In this document: piece after piece, positions 1 to 7,575 of the stretch
How positions within the stretch are numbered: the first letter of the stretch is position 1
Layout of the letters: every line of letters begins with the position of its first letter
From: Chloroflexota bacterium
Lineage (GTDB): Bacteria > Chloroflexota > Anaerolineae > UBA7937 > B3-Chlor
DNA length: 10,840 bases
Assembly: GCA_030616025.1 (NCBI GenBank)
Contig: JAUWYD010000015.1
Coordinates: 1-10,840, forward strand
Reading direction: 5' to 3'
Made by a program: the position numbers and the translations under genes
Notes under the pieces: generated by a model
Databases searched by the model: none
Seen by the model: only the letters and a program-made list of their open reading frames with translations
What the model was told of the DNA's origin: nothing

Positions 1-1269
1 GGGCACAGTGTACCAAGGTACCTCCCGCAAATCATAGTAGTACAGCGGCACATAATGATGAGGACGAACAAGCAGAATGTCCCCGCTTAGAGCGTTCTCC
101 CTGATCTCGCTTATCGCCTGGCGCCAATCATCACGGTGATACGTTCGGTCGAAAAACAGGGAACAGGTTGATGCACCAATGGGTATCAGCAAGGCTATTG
201 CGGCTAGGGTGCCAAGAGTCCTTTTCCTCTCGAAGAGTTGTGCTATCCCATATCCGACCAGGATCAGAAAAGCAGGCAGTAAGGGGATAAGAAAGCGGTC
301 CATGTAGATTGATCGCTTCTGGGGCAAGGGCCAGTCCAACGATATCAGGAAGACGAACATGAGGGGCAGTGACAGCCACAACCATACAAACCATAGCATG
401 TTACGCCGCTGTGACGCAATCTTCCCCACGAACAACCGGACCGAGACGTAGACCAGGATTGCCGTCATTAACAAGGCGGAGAGGATATTGAAAGGATTGC
501 CAGTGTCCGAAGTAGAGCCCAACCCGAAGTCATAAACTGTCCAGAATAGGTCGTCCGGCGCGACCGACCGAATCCAGGATATGCTAGCCTGATAGAAACC
601 TCCGGTCAGGAAGATGGCGATGAACCAGGGCGCACTCAGCAAGCCCACAATCAGCATGCACAGGAGCCATTTGCGTAGCAGTGCTCGGTATCTCTGTCGC
701 ATTACTGTAAGGTAGGTCATCTGCGCCAGTATGATGAAGAGGGTTAGATAGTGAGTGTGCATCGCTAGCAGCATGGAGATGCTGTATCCCAGCCAGTTGG
801 CCAGATTACCCCTTCGCAGAAGCCGAGCAAAGAAGTAGTTGCCGAGCAATACGAGAAGGACAATGAGGGAGTACATCCTGGCTTCTTGAGAGTACCAGAT
901 GTGCAACGGAGATATTGCCAGAGCGAAAGCGCTGATCACTCCCAGCCGCCTCTTGCCTACGACATCAGCCATGGGAAACATGGATGCCACGGCCAGGACG
1001 CCGAGGAAGGCGGAGAGAGCGCGTACGACGAACTCACTTTGACCCAGGGTCAGCCAGAAGCGCAAGACTAGGTAGTAGAGCGGAGGATGGACACGGTCGC
1101 CGAGTGCAGCTACCAGCAACGAGTGCAGGTCCATACTGCTGACGGTCGTCGAGAATGCCTCATCCCACCACAGGCTTTGTGCATCCAGGCCGGCTATTCG
1201 CAGCAGAAAAGCGAGAAGCAATACGGGCAGCATCCAGCGATAGACCTCCGGCCAACCATGACCCTTCAC
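1..1269 (-). CDS. PMT/GT39-family membrane glycosyltransferase, ArnT-like (3' end outside window)
   Basis: The frame is open for 423 codons from a GTG at 1269 to the left edge, so the C-terminus is missing. This family transfers a sugar from a polyprenyl-phosphate donor to an acceptor on the outer face of the cytoplasmic membrane. Visible hallmarks are a first membrane helix (about residues 12-27), then SLWWDEAFS with the acidic pair D36-E37, HPPLYY (61-66), and SPLHIWYSQEARMYSL (120-135). Many hydrophobic helices follow, and a late HRDDWR motif marks the start of the soluble tail. These are typical PMT_2 features. The GTG at 1269 forms a GTGA overlap with the TGA of the upstream gene and has AGAGG six bases upstream. 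A second GTG at 1272 is possible, and a stop lies in frame just before it. The family call is firm; sugar and acceptor cannot be told. Confidence 0.88.
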   Translation of the reverse strand, partial: MKGHGWPEVYRWMLPVLLLAFLLRIAGLDAQSLWWDEAFSTTVSSMDLHSLLVAALGDRVHPPLYYLVLRFWLTLGQSEFVVRALSAFLGVLAVASMFPMADVVGKRRLGVISAFALAISPLHIWYSQEARMYSLIVLLVLLGNYFFARLLRRGNLANWLGYSISMLLAMHTHYLTLFIILAQMTYLTVMRQRYRALLRKWLLCMLIVGLLSAPWFIAIFLTGGFYQASISWIRSVAPDDLFWTVYDFGLGSTSDTGNPFNILSALLMTAILVYVSVRLFVGKIASQRRNMLWFVWLWLSLPLMFVFLISLDWPLPQKRSIYMDRFLIPLLPAFLILVGYGIAQLFERKRTLGTLAAIALLIPIGASTCSLFFDRTYHRDDWRQAISEIRENALSGDILLVRPHHYVPLYYYDLREVPWYTVP

Positions 1270-2753
1270 CACTCACCTCTCGCCTGCCTGACGAAGATGA
1301 CCGCTTTCTGGTCGGCGTAGCGCCGTTCCCACTCAGGTGTTCCGTTCAGGACCGTGCTGAGGGGACTTCCATCCTCTACGATCACCAAAGTGACCTGGTA
1401 GGCATCCAGGGGCTCCTCCCAGTCTTCCCGTAGTTGATACACTTGCAGGTACTGGTCTATGAAGGCGTCCCCGTAGACGTCGGCCCGGCCATCTATGAAT
1501 ACCTTCTGATCGGGGTACAGTCTCCAAGTGAGGTAGCCTCCCCAGTGGTACAGATTGTACATATTGCCCGTGATATGCTGCTCCTCGATGAAGTCTACGG
1601 CTTCCACCGGGAAGGCATCTTTCTGAGCCGCCGTGTTGCCACTGAGGGTTAGGCCCACCTTTATGGCTCCGCCGAGGATCACGAGGGACAGGAGCAGCCA
1701 ATTGAGGATGAGGTAGGTGGTGCCACTGTGTCGTCTTGTCAGGGTGAAGCGCCGTGACCACTTGGATCGCTGCCAGACATGGAGAAGTTGGGCTGCAAGT
1801 ATAGGGCTTGCTGTAAGTGCGAACAAGGGGATGTGTCGAGCCGAACGAAGTGAGGCATAGCCGAACCCTACCAGGAACAGAAAGCCGGTTGCGCTGGGCG
1901 TTCGTCGGGACAGGCCGAGTGCTACCACAATGAGAAGAATGAACAACGCAAGGGGCTGAAATTGAATCTGGTGAAAGTCCGGCGAGAACCACTCCATGAT
2001 GTACGCCTGCATAGCTGGGCTACCTAGCGTGCCGAAAGGGTACAGCAGCAGGCGGATTCCATTGGGGTTGGCAAGCGGAGCTAATCCTGCGATCAGGGTC
2101 ACGATCAGCAGCCGCCGTACGTCACTCCATGCGAGACTCTGTTCGCTACTACCCCTGTAGAGGTTGGCAATTGTGGCCCCCACGATGTGCACGCTTGGGA
2201 AGACCAGGCCCAGAAAAAAGCTCCCGTGCAGGTTGGCCCAGAGCACCATCAAGGGTGGCAGCAGCCATATGATCTTCTTCCGTCCCCTTTTGTAGGAATG
2301 CAGGATATAGAGGAAAGCGGATGATAGGAAGAGAGAGAACATCTGCGGGCGTACGCCCCATGTAACCGCCGACGTGATCGCTGCCAAGATGATCACGAAG
2401 GCTGCCAGGTAGGGACGCCCCGGGCATTGAAGATACAGGAGCGCGAAGGCACCGGTGATGACCGCCGCAAAGGTCAGGATCAGTCCCTCTTGTCCTGACA
2501 CTGAATAGATGAGGTACAGAATAATCTCCGTCAGCCACTCGTGAGTGATCCAAGGCTGATTGGGCAAGGTATAGGAGAAGATATCTTGCCGAGGGATGCT
2601 TTTCGTTTCGAGGATGTGCTGTCCGGTACGGAGGTGCCACCAGAAATCGGGATCTGTGACTTCCCGGCTGGCCATGAAGAAGATGCACAGCAGGAGAACT
2701 AACAGCATCAGCCGTCGCCTGCCGAGCGCTTCGAGAAGTCCTCTGGCTTTCAT
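1266..2753 (-). CDS. Polytopic membrane protein, GT-C-like putative glycosyltransferase
   Basis: This 495-residue protein has roughly ten or more hydrophobic segments between residues 14 and 368 and a soluble C-terminal domain of about 125 residues. Just after the first helix is a D34-P-D36-FWWHLRTG motif. An acidic motif in the first external loop is characteristic of GT-C enzymes, although this version differs from the WWDE form of its neighbour. The tail contains LYHWGGYLTWRLYP and VFIDGRADVYGD, which I recall from a widespread family of uncharacterised bacterial membrane proteins with this DPDFWWHL start. The ATG at 2753 has no strong ribosome-binding site and follows the preceding gene by 50 nt. 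The gene ends in a 4-nt overlap with the next glycosyltransferase, so co-transcription and coupling are likely. GT-C membership is inferred from layout; enzymatic activity is unproven. Confidence 0.75.
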   Translation of the reverse strand: MKARGLLEALGRRRLMLLVLLLCIFFMASREVTDPDFWWHLRTGQHILETKSIPRQDIFSYTLPNQPWITHEWLTEIILYLIYSVSGQEGLILTFAAVITGAFALLYLQCPGRPYLAAFVIILAAITSAVTWGVRPQMFSLFLSSAFLYILHSYKRGRKKIIWLLPPLMVLWANLHGSFFLGLVFPSVHIVGATIANLYRGSSEQSLAWSDVRRLLIVTLIAGLAPLANPNGIRLLLYPFGTLGSPAMQAYIMEWFSPDFHQIQFQPLALFILLIVVALGLSRRTPSATGFLFLVGFGYASLRSARHIPLFALTASPILAAQLLHVWQRSKWSRRFTLTRRHSGTTYLILNWLLLSLVILGGAIKVGLTLSGNTAAQKDAFPVEAVDFIEEQHITGNMYNLYHWGGYLTWRLYPDQKVFIDGRADVYGDAFIDQYLQVYQLREDWEEPLDAYQVTLVIVEDGSPLSTVLNGTPEWERRYADQKAVIFVRQARGEW

Positions 2754-2803
2754 TCTTGACTCGCCAGCAAGATGGTCTGATCCCCAATGGGCGAAGGTCG
2801 GCG

Positions 2804-4447
2804 CTACCTGTTGAGCTCCTCAATCTCATAAAGCTGCTCGCCGACTCTTCTGATTTCATAACCATTGGCGGCAACTAGCGGATCAACGGCCCTCCTGAAA
2901 GGACGCGGATAAGCAACGACGGCGAAGGAGTGAATCCCGTTCTTCAGGAAGGTCTCCGTCAGTTCCTGGTATGCCTCTTGATCCCGAGCATAGAAGAACT
3001 GCTTCTCGTAGAACAAGGGAGCCACGTATTCCGCGTACCCGTACTCGTCACTGATTATGTACGCGGAACCGATCTGAGATGTATTCTCAATCAATCTCGC
3101 GTCTCTCGTCTTGAGGATGTAGAGAGTTCTCAGCCCGGACATCTGCACCAGCAGGCTAAGAGCGACCATGGACAGGAAACACACCTTGAGAAGTCCTCTT
3201 CGTGAGAATCCCCCGTGCGTGTTGAGGGCCGAGAAGTTGTTTGTCGCCAGGATGGTCAAGGGAGGAAGGATGGGCAACAGGAATCGGGGACCCCACTGCA
3301 GGCCGGGATCCACAGGTGTCATCAGACAGACGAGGGTTATGTACCCCACGCTGAGAGTAAGGAGGAACCGATTCTTCTGCCCGAAGGAAGAATTCAGCAG
3401 GGTGGCGAAGCTGAAAGCCAGGAAAGGGCTCGTGGTGATCAACCCTCCCAGGGGTCTCCCCGTGGCAGCCTCAAGGATATTGGGGATCGTGGCGAGCGCC
3501 AGGCCAGCGAAGGCGATGATGACCAGCAGCCGGTTAGTGCGAAGTTTGGGCGCCCGGACAAGCATGGCTGAAGCCACGAAGGCTATGATGAATAGAAAGC
3601 TCATCGCAGGGCTGGAGTTGCCTTCCAGTAAGGTGTGATAGAGGATCGCGACTCGATCGGTAGCTACGGGAAGCTCTTCGGCCAGCGAAGCGAGATGCCC
3701 GACGTGCGGGCCGATGAAGTCGCCGTAGACCAGGTATTGGAACAGCCATAGAGGAACTAGACCCATGAGGGTCCCGGCACCGAGCGACAAGGCATGGCTG
3801 AAACGTCTGCTACCGAGAAAGTAGTAGACAACTGGCATCACGACTGCCATCACGTACAACTCTGATCTCACCCAGATAGCCAGCCCAGTCAGCATTCCCC
3901 CCAGCACCAAGAGGAGTTGCCTAGGTTGCTCAAGGTTCTTGACAACTAAAAGGAGAGCCAACGTGAACAAGAGGGTACCCAGTGTGTGATCCCAGAACAG
4001 GAGGCTGTAGAAGATGAGGGGGGTGCAGAACGCCAGGACGAGAATCGAGGAGGGACCATTGTCGCCCGTCAAGCGCGCGATGTAGTAGCTAATCACCAAG
4101 GTCAGTACCCCTGATGCGAGAGGTATCACGTAGAGGCCCGCGTAGTCTAGCAGACGATAAAGAGGGACAGTCAGCAGGGGAAAGAACACTGGGTAGACGG
4201 CATAGATTCTTCCTTCCCGTATCAGGGGGGGAGGGTTGTTTATCGGCACATAGCTGAGGGCGGGGTCAAGCTCCCGCCCTGGATAGTCAAGCGTAAAATC
4301 ACCCAAACCTCTTCGCACGAAACTCTGGAGTTGTATGAGCTTGAGGCCCTCGTCGCTGCTGAAAAAGGCTTCTCGAGGCATCACAAGGAAGGCCAGAACA
4401 CCGTATGTGGCGGCCACACACGCCAGAGCTAGAAGAGGTCTTCTCAT
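2804..4447 (-). CDS. Polytopic membrane protein, GT-C-like putative glycosyltransferase
   Basis: This 547-residue protein is first in the leftward cluster. The first helix (about 4-23) is followed by FFSSDEGLK with D32-E33, the position where GT-C enzymes carry their catalytic or metal-binding acidic pair. A second conserved-looking loop reads REGRIYAVYPVFFPLL (about 77-92). At least nine further hydrophobic segments reach to about residue 440, then a soluble tail of about 95 residues. This layout matches dolichyl/undecaprenyl-phosphate-sugar-dependent transferases, but the sequence is too divergent for me to name a substrate. The ATG at 4447 has no Shine-Dalgarno sequence and sits only about ten bases downstream of a strong -10 box, suggesting an almost leaderless message. 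It is a plausible partner of the two following membrane proteins in cell-surface glycan or glycoprotein assembly. Confidence 0.75.
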   Translation of the reverse strand: MRRPLLALACVAATYGVLAFLVMPREAFFSSDEGLKLIQLQSFVRRGLGDFTLDYPGRELDPALSYVPINNPPPLIREGRIYAVYPVFFPLLTVPLYRLLDYAGLYVIPLASGVLTLVISYYIARLTGDNGPSSILVLAFCTPLIFYSLLFWDHTLGTLLFTLALLLVVKNLEQPRQLLLVLGGMLTGLAIWVRSELYVMAVVMPVVYYFLGSRRFSHALSLGAGTLMGLVPLWLFQYLVYGDFIGPHVGHLASLAEELPVATDRVAILYHTLLEGNSSPAMSFLFIIAFVASAMLVRAPKLRTNRLLVIIAFAGLALATIPNILEAATGRPLGGLITTSPFLAFSFATLLNSSFGQKNRFLLTLSVGYITLVCLMTPVDPGLQWGPRFLLPILPPLTILATNNFSALNTHGGFSRRGLLKVCFLSMVALSLLVQMSGLRTLYILKTRDARLIENTSQIGSAYIISDEYGYAEYVAPLFYEKQFFYARDQEAYQELTETFLKNGIHSFAVVAYPRPFRRAVDPLVAANGYEIRRVGEQLYEIEELNR

Positions 4448-4456
4448 TTGGGTTGT

Positions 4457-4485
4457 ATTCTAGCCCTGTTTGAACCACGGTGCAA
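4457..4485 (-). promoter_or_regulatory. Sigma-70-like promoter for the leftward membrane-protein cluster
   Basis: On the minus strand, -35 TTGCAC (4485-4480) and -10 TAGAAT (4462-4457; five of six consensus bases) are separated by exactly 17 bases. The -10 ends nine bases before the ATG at 4447, so transcription would begin within about 0-4 bases of the start codon. The -35 matches consensus only in its TTG. Confidence 0.55.
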
Positions 4486-4495
4486 GCAGTGCTTG
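4483..4495. promoter_or_regulatory. Perfect 13-bp palindrome, candidate operator
   Basis: CAAGCAGTGCTTG is a perfect inverted repeat (6+1+6). It overlaps the -35 box of the leftward promoter (4480-4485) and lies about 54 bases upstream of the rightward -35. The position suits a repressor or dual regulator of the divergent genes. No known regulator motif is recognised, and a chance palindrome of this size is possible. Confidence 0.35.
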
Positions 4496-4501
4496 TTGCG
4501 T

Positions 4502-4521
4502 CGACGCCCGTTGCCGCGTCG
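4502..4521. other. GC-rich hairpin in the divergent intergenic region
   Basis: CGACGC (4502-4507) pairs perfectly with GCGTCG (4516-4521) around an 8-base loop. An alternative pairing CGCCC/GGGCG (4505-4509 with 4522-4526) overlaps it. No T-tract follows on either strand and no gene reads into it, so it is not a terminator. It may be a second protein-binding site or simply a GC-rich chance structure. Confidence 0.3.
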
Positions 4522-4548
4522 GGGCGGGTGCGTGCAGCGTGGAAGACC

Positions 4549-4577
4549 TTGTAAGCTGCGCTGGGTTATAGTACAAT
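4549..4577 (+). promoter_or_regulatory. Sigma-70-like promoter for the zinc-ribbon and ATPase-propeller genes
   Basis: -35 TTGTAA (4549-4554; four of six consensus bases) and -10 TACAAT (4572-4577; five of six) are separated by 17 bases. The predicted start is near 4584, giving a leader of about 65 bases before the zinc-ribbon gene. This is the best rightward match in the intergenic region. Confidence 0.6.
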
Positions 4578-4648
4578 TGGGCGCTCAATCGGGATGCAGG
4601 CTGATATCTGAGGTGAGGACCTTTGTGGTGTCGTGACGAGGCTGAGTG

Positions 4649-5356
4649 ATGGCTAGCAGGGTTGAGGCACTGTACAGACTAGAACTGATAGATGCTGAGG
4701 TTGCTGAGAAGAGGGATGCCCTGGCTACCATGGAGATGCAGCTGGACGAGGAAGAAGAGTTGTTGCCATCCCGGCGAAAGCAGGATGAGAAAGGAGAAGC
4801 TCTGCTCAAGTCACGAAGCAGGCTGCGGAGCTTGGAGCTGGATTTGGAAGAGATATCGAGCAAGATCGCCTCGACCGAGAAGATGCTCTACGGAGGAGAG
4901 GTCACCAACCCCAAAGAGCTGGCTGGCCTAGAGCAGGAACTCGAATACCTGAAACGGCGACAGTCGGACGTCGAGGACAGGACTCTGGTGATGATGGCTG
5001 AAGTCGAGGAGATGGAGGGTGGCTTCAAAGAGGGCAAAGAGTTCTTGGAACGCACTGAGCGAGCATGGGAGGCAGCGCAGGGGAACTTGCGCCGAGAGGC
5101 GGAAGAGCTACGTTCCCGATTGATGGCCCTGGAGGGGGAGAGGAGGGAGAGGCTTCTGGCGGTGTCCAAAGAAGACCTGTCTGCATATGAGGATGTGCGC
5201 CGCCAGAAGGGAGGACAGGCGGTGGCTGTCCTTGAGAAAGGCATATGCCAGGGTTGCAGAGTCGCTCTGCCGACCAGCTTTGTGCAGAAGGTCCGTCTCG
5301 GTCAAGACTTGGTCTACTGTAGTAGCTGCCAACGTCTCCTGTACTCTCTGCCATAG
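4649..5356 (+). CDS. Coiled-coil C4-type zinc-ribbon protein (DUF164/COG1579)
   Basis: This 235-residue protein is dominated by charged heptad-rich helices (about 5-165), predicting a long antiparallel coiled coil. It ends in a zinc ribbon with CQGC (C200, C203) and CSSC (C224, C227). The LYGGEVTNPKELAGLEQE segment (about 80-97) is the hallmark of the family that includes DR0291 and chlamydial CT398. Members have been proposed to bind nucleic acid or act as structural adaptors in secretion or flagellar systems; the general bacterial role is unsettled. The ATG at 4649 has GAGG seven bases upstream; a GTG directly before it (4646) is a weaker alternative with four-base spacing. It is followed 41 bases later by the ATPase-propeller gene on the same strand. 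Length and residues look intact. Confidence 0.9.
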   Translation: MASRVEALYRLELIDAEVAEKRDALATMEMQLDEEEELLPSRRKQDEKGEALLKSRSRLRSLELDLEEISSKIASTEKMLYGGEVTNPKELAGLEQELEYLKRRQSDVEDRTLVMMAEVEEMEGGFKEGKEFLERTERAWEAAQGNLRREAEELRSRLMALEGERRERLLAVSKEDLSAYEDVRRQKGGQAVAVLEKGICQGCRVALPTSFVQKVRLGQDLVYCSSCQRLLYSLP

Positions 5357-5385
5357 GTTGCACCGCGGGTGATCAAGGTCTTTCC

Positions 5386-5391
5386 TGAGGA
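5386..5391 (+). promoter_or_regulatory. Shine-Dalgarno site supporting a TTG start
   Basis: TGAGGA sits six bases before the TTG at 5398. Its own TGA is an in-frame stop, so the TTG is the only well-placed start that includes the FFGRE region before the P-loop. This decides the start of the following gene. Confidence 0.65.
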
Positions 5392-5397
5392 ATAGGC

Positions 5398-7563
5398 TTG
5401 GACAACGAACAGGAATCAGTCAATCCTTATGTCATAGACGCCCCCGTGGTGGAGGAAGCCCGGTTCTTTGGCCGTGAGAAGGTGCTCACATGGGCAAGGG
5501 AAACCTTGGGGGCGAAAGGGACGAAGCGGATTGTGGTGCTGCGAGGCAGCTACCGCATGGGAAAGAGTTCGCTTCTCCACCAGTTCAGATGGCATCTCCC
5601 ACAAAGAGTCTTCCTCATTGACCTTTCGCAGACGGGGAACGAGGACAAGCTCGGCTCTCTTCTGTGGCGCATTGGGACTAGCATAGCTGCAACCCTGAAG
5701 GACGACGCAGGGGTCAGATTGTCCAGCCCCGAAGTAAACGACTTCCTGACCAACGCAGACTACTTCCACGAAACGTTCCTTCCCCGGGTATACAAGGCCC
5801 TGAAGCGCAGGCGTCTGATACTGGCTTTCGACGAGATCGAGTCATTGGAGGATGGCGACGGCTCGTTGAGGGGGAGCTTCTATACTTATCTGTCCACGCT
5901 GATGGACAGCGGCTTGAACCTCAGCCTCGTCCTTGCTTTGGAACAGTGGCCTGAAGGACCGCCCGCAATCCTAGGCGACGCTTTTCGTTGGAGGCTGGGC
6001 CTTCTGGATGAGGTCGCGGCGACGGATCTCATTGTCGAACCAGCGAACGGCGTCCTGGAATATGACTACCATGCTGTGAGGCGGATTCTGGATCTGACTT
6101 CGGGACACCCGTATTTCACTCAACTTTTTTGCCATGTCGTCTTCGAACGCTGCGCACTCAACGGGAGAGTATCGGCCAAGGATGTGGAGAGCGCGGCCGA
6201 AGAGACCATTGAACTGGGACTACCGTATCTGGAGCGCATGTGGGATGAGTCTTCACCCAGGGCGAGAATAGTACTTGCCGCTTTTGCGAGTCTGCGCGGC
6301 GCCCGCGGCATACTCCTGGAACAAGATCTGCGATTTCTGTTGGGACGACGGGGAGCGGGGCTTTCTCCTTCCGAGATCAGCGAAGGATGCCAGGAGCTCG
6401 TTGACGTAGACGTATTGGAGGCTCTGGGCACGACGAGCTATCGCTTCAGGGTGGAGCTTGTTAGGACGTGGGTTAGCGCACGGCGAAAGCTGGATTCCGT
6501 ACTGGGGCTGCGGCGAACAAGGCAAGTAGCCGTCACCGCAAGCGACTGGATGGGAAGGTTCCTTTGGCCTTTGATCGGCTTGCTGGTAGTGACTGCCCTC
6601 ACCTTCTGGTGTTTGGCATCGTGGCAACCTCTTGGAAAGATGAATCAGGCGAGCGCTACCCCAGTCCCGACTGAAGCCGCCCCTTCGCTGTCGTATGTTC
6701 TTGTTACTCCTACGCCCGACTCGCGATTCACGCCTACACCCATTCCCACGCCCAGAGCGCCAACGCTCGACATCGCCTATATGCTATGGGACGAGGAGGC
6801 CAGCAACTGGGAGATATACGCCATGTCCAGAGACGGTTCTGTGGTCACGCGGCTGACCAACAACGACGCTGACGATGGCTCGCCTGTCTGGTCTCGCGAT
6901 CATAGCTGGTTGGCCTTCGTGTCGGAGCGGGATGGAAACCAGGAGATCTACCGTATGGATATGGATGGTTCTGAGCCCCTGAACCTGACCAGCAACCCAG
7001 CGGCGGACTGGACACCTTCCATCTCTCCTGATGGGACCAAGGTGGTCTTTTCTTCGCTGCGGGACGGTAACTGGGAACTGTACCTGATGGATGCCGACGG
7101 CTCACAGCCTGCGAGGATGACTTTCAACCAGGAGCCTGACTATTCCCCGGTTTGGTCGCCCGATGGCTCGAGGATAGCCTTCGTCTCCGAGCGGGATGGC
7201 AACTTGGAAATATACGTGATGAATGCTGATGGTACGGCCGAGGTGCGATTGACCCGAAACAGGGTCCTGGACCTGTCGCCGACGTGGTCTCCTGACGGCT
7301 CGTCAATCGCGTTTGAGTCCTATCGCGATGGCAACATGGAGATCTATGTGATGAACACCGACGGCAGCGAGCAGCGGAATCTAAGTGACTATCCCTTGGC
7401 AGATGATCATGGTCCGTCGTGGACGGTTGATGGCTTCGGGATAGCATTCTATTCAAACAGAGACGGTAACTGGGACTTGTACCTGATGAACGCGCAGGGG
7501 GGCGAGGTGAGCAGTCTGACCAATAGCCCTAGCTTGGAGCAGGAGCCTTTCTGGAGCTCGTAG
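5398..7563 (+). CDS. P-loop AAA-type ATPase fused through one membrane helix to a TolB/PD40 propeller
   Basis: This 721-residue protein has three parts. Residues 1-380 are a STAND/AAA_16-like ATPase: FFGRE (23-27), Walker A GSYRMGKSS (50-58), Walker B LILAFDEIE (140-148), SGHPYF (235-240, typical of this ATPase group), then a likely winged-helix region. A single membrane helix follows (about 388-408), preceded by basic residues, which predicts an internal ATPase. Next is a Thr/Pro-rich linker (about 420-456, several TPTP or PTP steps). Residues 458-721 form six propeller blades with a 44-residue period, carrying SPDG and RDGNxEIYxMNxDG signatures; a final EPFWSS probably closes the ring with blade 1. 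The propeller should lie outside the membrane. The family suggests signal sensing or scaffolding, but no function is known to me. It starts at TTG and lies downstream of the zinc-ribbon gene, probably in one transcript. Confidence 0.88.
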   Translation: MDNEQESVNPYVIDAPVVEEARFFGREKVLTWARETLGAKGTKRIVVLRGSYRMGKSSLLHQFRWHLPQRVFLIDLSQTGNEDKLGSLLWRIGTSIAATLKDDAGVRLSSPEVNDFLTNADYFHETFLPRVYKALKRRRLILAFDEIESLEDGDGSLRGSFYTYLSTLMDSGLNLSLVLALEQWPEGPPAILGDAFRWRLGLLDEVAATDLIVEPANGVLEYDYHAVRRILDLTSGHPYFTQLFCHVVFERCALNGRVSAKDVESAAEETIELGLPYLERMWDESSPRARIVLAAFASLRGARGILLEQDLRFLLGRRGAGLSPSEISEGCQELVDVDVLEALGTTSYRFRVELVRTWVSARRKLDSVLGLRRTRQVAVTASDWMGRFLWPLIGLLVVTALTFWCLASWQPLGKMNQASATPVPTEAAPSLSYVLVTPTPDSRFTPTPIPTPRAPTLDIAYMLWDEEASNWEIYAMSRDGSVVTRLTNNDADDGSPVWSRDHSWLAFVSERDGNQEIYRMDMDGSEPLNLTSNPAADWTPSISPDGTKVVFSSLRDGNWELYLMDADGSQPARMTFNQEPDYSPVWSPDGSRIAFVSERDGNLEIYVMNADGTAEVRLTRNRVLDLSPTWSPDGSSIAFESYRDGNMEIYVMNTDGSEQRNLSDYPLADDHGPSWTVDGFGIAFYSNRDGNWDLYLMNAQGGEVSSLTNSPSLEQEPFWSS
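6880..7542 (+). repeat. Tandem TolB/PD40 propeller repeats within the ATPase fusion
   Basis: Five complete coding repeats start at 6880, 7012, 7144, 7276 and 7411. Four have a 132-base period and one (7276-7410) has an extra codon. Each begins with an (S/T/G)P-x-W-like strand, and RDGN recurs at residues 511, 555, 599, 643 and 688. A divergent blade without RDGN precedes them (about 6769-6879). Nucleotide identity between blades is patchy at synonymous positions, so the duplication looks old. Confidence 0.85.
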
Positions 7564-7575
7564 CTTCTTCCAGCC

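Noticed and set aside
1333..1992. 219-codon open frame on the minus strand
   Set aside because: It lies wholly inside the 495-residue membrane protein in a different frame; its His/Pro/Arg-rich composition is typical of a shadow.
2149..2874. 241-codon open frame on the minus strand
   Set aside because: It straddles two well-supported membrane-protein genes in another frame, is Arg/Ser/Pro/His-rich with no domain pattern, and is a shadow frame.
4502..4526. GC-rich hairpin as a transcription terminator
   Set aside because: No T-tract follows on either strand and no gene is transcribed into it.
4448..4636. 62-codon frame across the divergent intergenic region
   Set aside because: It covers both promoters and the palindrome, has no ribosome-binding site and has a Cys/Arg-rich composition without family features.
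4625..4636. Mini leader frame GTG GTG TCG TGA after an AGGTGAGGA stretch upstream of the zinc-ribbon gene
   Set aside because: Only three codons, no regulatory codon bias and no attenuator structure visible; too little to call a leader peptide.
5398..7563. Plain TolB of a Tol-Pal system
   Set aside because: There is no TolB N-terminal domain and no tol/pal genes nearby; the N-terminal half is an ATPase.
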